From: Prevotella pallens ATCC 700821
GTDB taxonomy: Bacteria; Bacteroidota; Bacteroidia; Bacteroidales; Bacteroidaceae
NCBI RefSeq assembly: GCF_000220255.1
Contig: NZ_GL982513.1
Span: 394,172 to 433,474, forward strand
DNA: 39,303 bases
Direction: 5' to 3'
The position numbers and the translations under genes are program-made. Shown here in pieces: positions 35,163 to 39,303 of this stretch. The notes under the pieces are model-generated. The model did not search any database, was not told the DNA's origin, and saw only the letters and a list, made by a program, of their open reading frames with translations. Within the stretch, counting starts at the first letter, position 1; the number at the start of each line of letters is the position of its first letter.

Positions 35163-37120
35163 ATTTTGTTTGTGTATGTTGCTAACAATCTTTTTTCTAT
35201 TTCTTGCTTTATGCTATATTTATCAAATCCACACAATTCACGAAGTTCGGCAACAGTTCCTTGTTCAATAAAGTGATCGGGCAAACCTAATCGCTGTACG
35301 TGTATGTTTTTGTTGTGTTCGTTCAGCCATTCTATAACTGTTGTTCCTAAGCCACCATTTATTACCCCGTCCTCTATGGTAATAATTTCAGAGAAGTTCT
35401 TTCCTACCTCTTCGAGTATATTCTCGTCTATTGGTTTTAAGAAACGCATATCGTAAAGGGCAATACGACCTGTATATTTGCCTTCTTGCTCTATTTCTTC
35501 GATGGCTTTTTGAGCGTCGTTTCCTATAGGACCAATGGTAAGAATAGCTATATTTTTCGTACAATCTTTATGTTCGTTACCTAAAGTCTTATCGTAGAGT
35601 TTGCGTCCTGTACCTACTTTGATCTCTTCTAAAGGGCAACGCCAATCAACTAACGAACCACAGCCACGTGGATATCTTATAACAAAGAAACCTTTTTGAG
35701 GCAACTGAGCTGTGTACATCAGACGACGCAATTCGTGTTCGTTCATAGGAGATGCTATTGTGATGCCAGGTATAGGGCGTAGAAAAGCCATATCAAAAGC
35801 ACCGTGATGTGTTGCACCATCTTCGCCAACAAGACCTGCACGGTCTAAACATAATACAACGGGAAGATTAAGAATGGCTGTATCGTGAATGATATTATCG
35901 TAAGCACGTTGCGAAAAGGCACTATATATATTGCAGAATGGTTGTAAACCATCTTTTGCCATACCTGCAGAAAATGTCATAGCGTGTCCTTCTGCAATAC
36001 CCACGTCGAATGTGCGGTCTGCCATTTCTTTCATCATAATGCTCATAGAACACCCGGTTGGCATTGCTGGGGTAACACCAACAATGCGTGGATTTTTTCG
36101 GGCAAGTTCTAAAAGAGTATGTCCAAACACATCTTGAAACTTTGGTGGCTTATTGTTATTGTCTTGTACTAGACGTTTTCCTGTTTCGGGAATGAACTTA
36201 CCTGGTGCATGCCAAACTGTTGCGCTCTTCTCTGCAGGTTCGTAACCTTTACCTTTTATAGTGTGCAAGTGTAACAATTTTGGACCCTTCATATCTTTAA
36301 GCTGGCGCAATAGTCTTACAACTTCTTTTACATCGTTTCCATCGAATGGGCCAAAGTAGCGTATGTTCATTCCCTCAAAGAGGTTTTGCTGTTGAGCAAG
36401 TGCCGACTTAATGGCATTATTCAAACGAATAATGCCTTTGCGACGCTTGTCGTTTAGTAATCCTTTAGAATGTAACCATTGCGACGCCTTAAAACGAAAC
36501 TTATTGTAGGTTTCGTTTGTATCAAGGTTTAATAAGTATTGTTGCATTCCTCCAACTGCCCTGTCTATCGACATATCGTTGTCGTTTAGTATAATGAGTA
36601 GGTCGTTGGGCTGACTTGAGGCGTTGTTTAACCCTTCAAACGCTAACCCACCACTCATTGCTCCGTCTCCAATAATGGCAACTACGTGGCGTTCTGGGTG
36701 ATTTGTCATCTTTGCAGCCACAGCCATTCCTAAGGCTGCTGAAATAGAATTAGAAGCGTGTCCACAAGTGAACGTGTCGTATTCGCTCTCTTTAGGAGAT
36801 GGAAAAGGCATTAAGCCATCTTTCTTTCTGTTTTTACAAAAGCTTTCACGCCTATTGGTTAATATCTTGTGTCCGTATGCTTGATGCCCCACATCCCATA
36901 CAATTCTGTCTTCTGGTGTGTTGAAAACATAATGACATGCTACGGTTATCTCAATTGCGCCAAGGCTCGATGCAAGATGTCCAGGATTTACGGCTACTTC
37001 CTGAATAATATCTTTCCGAAGCTCATTGCATAAAACAGGTAACTCGTCTATGCTCAATTTTCTTAAATCGGCAGGCGAATTAATTTTGCTTAAAAGTTTG
37101 AAAGTATTCTCGTTCGACAT
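35159..37120 (-). CDS. dxs: 1-deoxy-D-xylulose-5-phosphate synthase
   Basis: 653 aa. DXS condenses pyruvate and glyceraldehyde 3-phosphate, the first step of the non-mevalonate isoprenoid pathway, and also feeds thiamine and pyridoxal synthesis. The thiamine diphosphate motif [20 protein letters not shown] lies at about residues 152-171, with the [14 protein letters not shown] [10 protein letters not shown] near 43 and the [18 protein letters not shown] pyrimidine-domain motif near 430. The C-terminal transketolase domain has [10 protein letters not shown]. It leads the unit; promoter TAACTTTG lies at 37150 down to 37143. Confidence 0.97.
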   Translation of the reverse strand: MSNENTFKLLSKINSPADLRKLSIDELPVLCNELRKDIIQEVAVNPGHLASSLGAIEITVACHYVFNTPEDRIVWDVGHQAYGHKILTNRRESFCKNRKKDGLMPFPSPKESEYDTFTCGHASNSISAALGMAVAAKMTNHPERHVVAIIGDGAMSGGLAFEGLNNASSQPNDLLIILNDNDMSIDRAVGGMQQYLLNLDTNETYNKFRFKASQWLHSKGLLNDKRRKGIIRLNNAIKSALAQQQNLFEGMNIRYFGPFDGNDVKEVVRLLRQLKDMKGPKLLHLHTIKGKGYEPAEKSATVWHAPGKFIPETGKRLVQDNNNKPPKFQDVFGHTLLELARKNPRIVGVTPAMPTGCSMSIMMKEMADRTFDVGIAEGHAMTFSAGMAKDGLQPFCNIYSAFSQRAYDNIIHDTAILNLPVVLCLDRAGLVGEDGATHHGAFDMAFLRPIPGITIASPMNEHELRRLMYTAQLPQKGFFVIRYPRGCGSLVDWRCPLEEIKVGTGRKLYDKTLGNEHKDCTKNIAILTIGPIGNDAQKAIEEIEQEGKYTGRIALYDMRFLKPIDENILEEVGKNFSEIITIEDGVINGGLGTTVIEWLNEHNKNIHVQRLGLPDHFIEQGTVAELRELCGFDKYSIKQEIEKRLLATYTNKI

Positions 37121-37142
37121 TACTATTATGTAATAATGAGTG

Positions 37143-37150
37143 CAAAGTTA
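37143..37150 (-). promoter_or_regulatory. -7 box TAACTTTG for dxs-trkA-trkH
   Basis: Minus-strand consensus box 22 bases before the dxs ATG. Confidence 0.65.
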
Positions 37151-37420
37151 CTTTAAATAGATTGAACAACAAAATAAATATAGGCTAATTTAGGCGACTT
37201 ATAATGTGCTGTAACGCAATAGCCTTTCTTTAAAAAGTTTACCTTATATAACAAAAGCTTAAGAACTTTCTGTAAAAACTTAAGAGTTTTTATCACACTT
37301 CTATAATTGTTCGTTTTCTTGTTAAAATAGTCCTAACCTATACTACCTTCGTAGTAAAGATAGTCTATATGCTCAGCAGAAAAACGAGAAACGGCAAGAG
37401 ACTAATTACTATTTTAGGCT
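37151..37420. other. Non-coding spacer upstream of dxs
   Basis: AT-rich; no gene, tRNA or convincing hairpin seen. Together with the dxs promoter and the terminator at 37421-37460 it accounts for the gap 37121-37606. Confidence 0.5.
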
Positions 37421-37460
37421 AATAAAAAGAGGAAACAGGGTGTTGTTGTTCTGTTTCCTC
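37421..37460 (-). terminator. Terminator of lipoprotein gene
   Basis: A perfect 10-bp stem GAGGAAACAG/CTGTTTCCTC with a 12-base loop; on the minus strand it is followed by TCTTTTTATT. Confidence 0.75.
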
Positions 37461-37606
37461 CTGAAAATTAATATCGAAAGAGTCTGTAAATAACAAATAC
37501 TTTTTTGCTTTCTGTTAAGGTAAGTTTTAAAACTATATTTCTCTACCTATATTTAGAGAATGCACTTAATGCAGAAATCAATAGTGATTTGCGTTTACAT
37601 CTTATT

Positions 37607-38218
37607 TTATCTACGTTCTAATTTTAAGAATATTGCAGAGTTGTTTGCCCTGCTGGTTATGAGTTTCTCATCAAGATACATACTGCCAAATTGAATAATT
37701 TGTATAGCTAGTCTATCTCTTCCTGATAACTGTGCAAGTGAATTTCTGTTGTTAATAAAGAAACCTGTCTTAAATGTTTGTGTCTTGCCCTTATAGTTTA
37801 TATTAAGCGAAAGTGGAGTAGGGTTTACCAAAAGTGTTATGGGATCATTATCAATGAATGCTATGTAACATAATACATCGGTAGTTCCGAGACTTTCGAT
37901 AGCGCTCTTTAAGTCTTTATCCTCTAATTGACCAGTGAGCACCTTTAATGGAAGATTCTTTATAATGAGCGTTGAGTCGGTATTAATGGTAACTGATACA
38001 GGCAGACTGTCTTTTTCAAGAATAGACATGTTATCGTTAAGTTTATTGAAAAACACCTTTCCCGTATAGTTTCCTTTCACACTGTTGAAAGCTGCTTTCA
38101 CTTCGGCAGGAGTAAGTCCTTCCTTGTTGTTGTTGTTGTCAAGATTGCACGATGTAATGCCAAGTAATGCAATGCTACTAAATACTACTAGCATCAGTTT
38201 GTTCAATGTTTTCTTCAT
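37607..38218 (-). CDS. DUF4840-like lipoprotein
   Basis: 203 aa with lipoprotein signal: MKKTLNKLMLVVFSSIALLG, then ITSC-N with the lipidated Cys at about 24, followed by an Asn-rich spacer. The body has EGLTPAEVKAAFNSVKGNYTGKV, a beta-rich middle and FKTGFFINNRNS; I believe it matches DUF4840, found almost only in Bacteroidales, of unknown function. It is likely anchored in the outer membrane or periplasmic face. It lies between the BI-1-like gene and dxs with its own terminator; no consensus promoter was found. Confidence 0.65.
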   Translation of the reverse strand: MKKTLNKLMLVVFSSIALLGITSCNLDNNNNKEGLTPAEVKAAFNSVKGNYTGKVFFNKLNDNMSILEKDSLPVSVTINTDSTLIIKNLPLKVLTGQLEDKDLKSAIESLGTTDVLCYIAFIDNDPITLLVNPTPLSLNINYKGKTQTFKTGFFINNRNSLAQLSGRDRLAIQIIQFGSMYLDEKLITSRANNSAIFLKLERR

Positions 38219-38290
38219 TTTCTTCTTTTTATTTTATTTAGTTATTCTCTAATCAGAGTTAAACAATACGCCCGTTAGCGTAAATAAACT

Positions 38291-38326
38291 AACAGATGCC
38301 ACCTTCTTAAAAGCTGTGCATCTGTT
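38291..38326 (-). terminator. Terminator of BI-1-like gene
   Basis: AACAGATGC/GCATCTGTT, 9 bp with an 18-base loop. Minus-strand continuation is AGTTTATTT; on the plus strand TCTTTT follows. Confidence 0.55.
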
Positions 38327-38355
38327 TCTTTTATGCTTCTTGTAGTTTTCCTCTC

Positions 38356-39075
38356 TTAGTTCTTTTTTCCTAAGAAACGTAATAAATAGAGGAATAGATT
38401 AATAAAATCTAAATACAAATTTAACGATCCCAAGAGAGCCATCTTCTGTGCTGACTCGTTCGCATCGGGAGCACTCATTACCATTCTCTTAATTTTCTGT
38501 GCGTCCCAAGCAGTCAAACCAGTAAATATTAATACACCTACACCACTTATAATTAAATTAACCATTGGACTACGTAAGAAAATGTTTACTATTACGGCAA
38601 TAATTAAGCCAATGAGCGCCATAAACAAGATGCCACCTATTTGGGTTAAATCTTTCTTAGTTGTGCTACCCACAATAGCCATTGCAGCGAATGTTCCAGC
38701 AGTAATAAAGAACGTTTGAGCAATAGAAGTTGCAGTATAAACTATGAAAATCCAAGCCATAGTAACTCCATTCAATATGGAGAAAATAATAAACCACATT
38801 GTAGCCGATGTTAATGAAAGCTTCTCAATACGTGCAGAGAGATAGAAAACGATACCAAGCTCTGCCAAACTACAAATTAATAGTGGTGCCATACTGTTAT
38901 AAAGCATCATTAACATAGCTGTAGATGTGCTTACACCGTATGCTACAACACCTGTTATGGTGAGAGCCATTGCCATCCATGTGTAGACTTTACGCATAAG
39001 TAAAGGCCATGAATGTGATACTTCTAAGTTATTGAAGCGATTGTTATTCGCTCTAGAAAAATTGTCGAACTCCAT
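38356..39075 (-). CDS. Bax inhibitor-1/YccA family membrane protein
   Basis: 239 aa with seven hydrophobic helices, the first starting after VYTWMAMALTITGVVAYGV at about residue 30. The family pattern is visible in GVLIFTGLTAWDAQKIKRM (about 191-209) and LGSLNLYLDFINLFLYLLRFLG at the end, where the Asp residues form the calcium/proton-sensing pair of BI-1-like channels. The first 25 residues are hydrophilic. Bacterial members are thought to be inner-membrane ion leak channels; substrate is not shown. Monocistronic, with promoter TACATTTG upstream. Confidence 0.9.
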   Translation of the reverse strand: MEFDNFSRANNNRFNNLEVSHSWPLLMRKVYTWMAMALTITGVVAYGVSTSTAMLMMLYNSMAPLLICSLAELGIVFYLSARIEKLSLTSATMWFIIFSILNGVTMAWIFIVYTATSIAQTFFITAGTFAAMAIVGSTTKKDLTQIGGILFMALIGLIIAVIVNIFLRSPMVNLIISGVGVLIFTGLTAWDAQKIKRMVMSAPDANESAQKMALLGSLNLYLDFINLFLYLLRFLGKKN

Positions 39076-39162
39076 AGTTATCTTCTTTTATTAATTCTTT
39101 CTATTTCTTACAAGATATGTGCCAACTTAGCTAATAAGTGGCGAATACTAGTAATATTTTTG

Positions 39163-39170
39163 CAAATGTA
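39163..39170 (-). promoter_or_regulatory. -7 box TACATTTG for BI-1-like gene
   Basis: Minus-strand match to TAnnTTTG about 90 bases before the ATG at 39075. Confidence 0.5.
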
Positions 39171-39303
39171 CTTTAAAGCTTTGATAAATGCAAATAAGTA
39201 ATAGTTTTTTTTATTTCTTTTAGTTTTTCGTCCTAAAAGTTTACTGTGGGTAGGTTTAGGTTTTCTGCTTACAGTGTTACCCGTATTTATAGTAGCTCTT
39301 ATT

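Overview
The window looks like a low-GC Bacteroidales chromosome, most likely Prevotella or a close relative. This rests on protein families typical of the group (WbqC-like, NigD-like and DUF4840-like lipoproteins, TIGR01201-type HU proteins, T9SS-style C-terminal domains, the PASTA-rluD-ddl order) and on promoters: at least seventeen genes are preceded by the Bacteroidetes -7 box TAnnTTTG, several with TTTG 19 bases upstream. Shine-Dalgarno sites are largely absent, also typical. No replicon origin, rRNA, complete IS element, prophage or CRISPR array was seen.

Layout. 0.3-5.2 kb (+): dapB, lepB, a WbqC-family protein, a small secreted protein with a CarboxypepD_reg-like domain, and a YitT-family membrane protein. 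5.2-16.7 kb: two closely related HU-family genes in opposite orientation bracket a histidine acid phosphatase, murF, an unknown membrane protein, pnp and a P1B-type (Zn/Cd-type) metal ATPase. 16.7-19.1 kb: two secreted proteins with C-terminal sorting-like domains; the first differs in composition from its surroundings. 19.2-21.7 kb (-): radC, a family 2 glycosyltransferase and efp. 21.9-26.9 kb (+): rpmH, then PASTA protein, rluD, ddl, an acyltransferase and a NigD-like lipoprotein. 27-27.8 kb: non-coding, with three short tandem arrays all of 22-bp period, then tRNA-Pro(CGG). 28-29.6 kb (-): rbfA and a LolC/E-like permease. 30.1-32 kb (+): an ABC-type AAA ATPase plus a DUF4435 (TOPRIM-like) protein. 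32.3-37.1 kb (-): dxs-trkA-trkH. 37.6-39.1 kb (-): a lipoprotein and a Bax-inhibitor-1-like membrane protein.

Most genes are housekeeping: cell wall and lysine/DAP synthesis (dapB, murF, ddl), RNA decay and translation (pnp, efp, rpmH, rbfA, rluD), protein export (lepB), isoprenoids (dxs) and ion transport (trkAH, metal ATPase). The parts that most deserve attention are (1) the ATPase/DUF4435 pair, which has the domain make-up of PARIS-type (AriA/AriB) anti-phage modules but a short ATPase whose only plausible ATG is one base out of frame; (2) a near-identical 5' leader on both HU genes that can fold as an H-type pseudoknot directly after the promoter, with changes that keep pairing; (3) an approximately 200-bp imperfect hairpin ending in TTAA downstream of the DUF4435 gene, resembling a MITE; and (4) the three 22-bp-period arrays. 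All functional statements are from reading the sequence; no database search was run.
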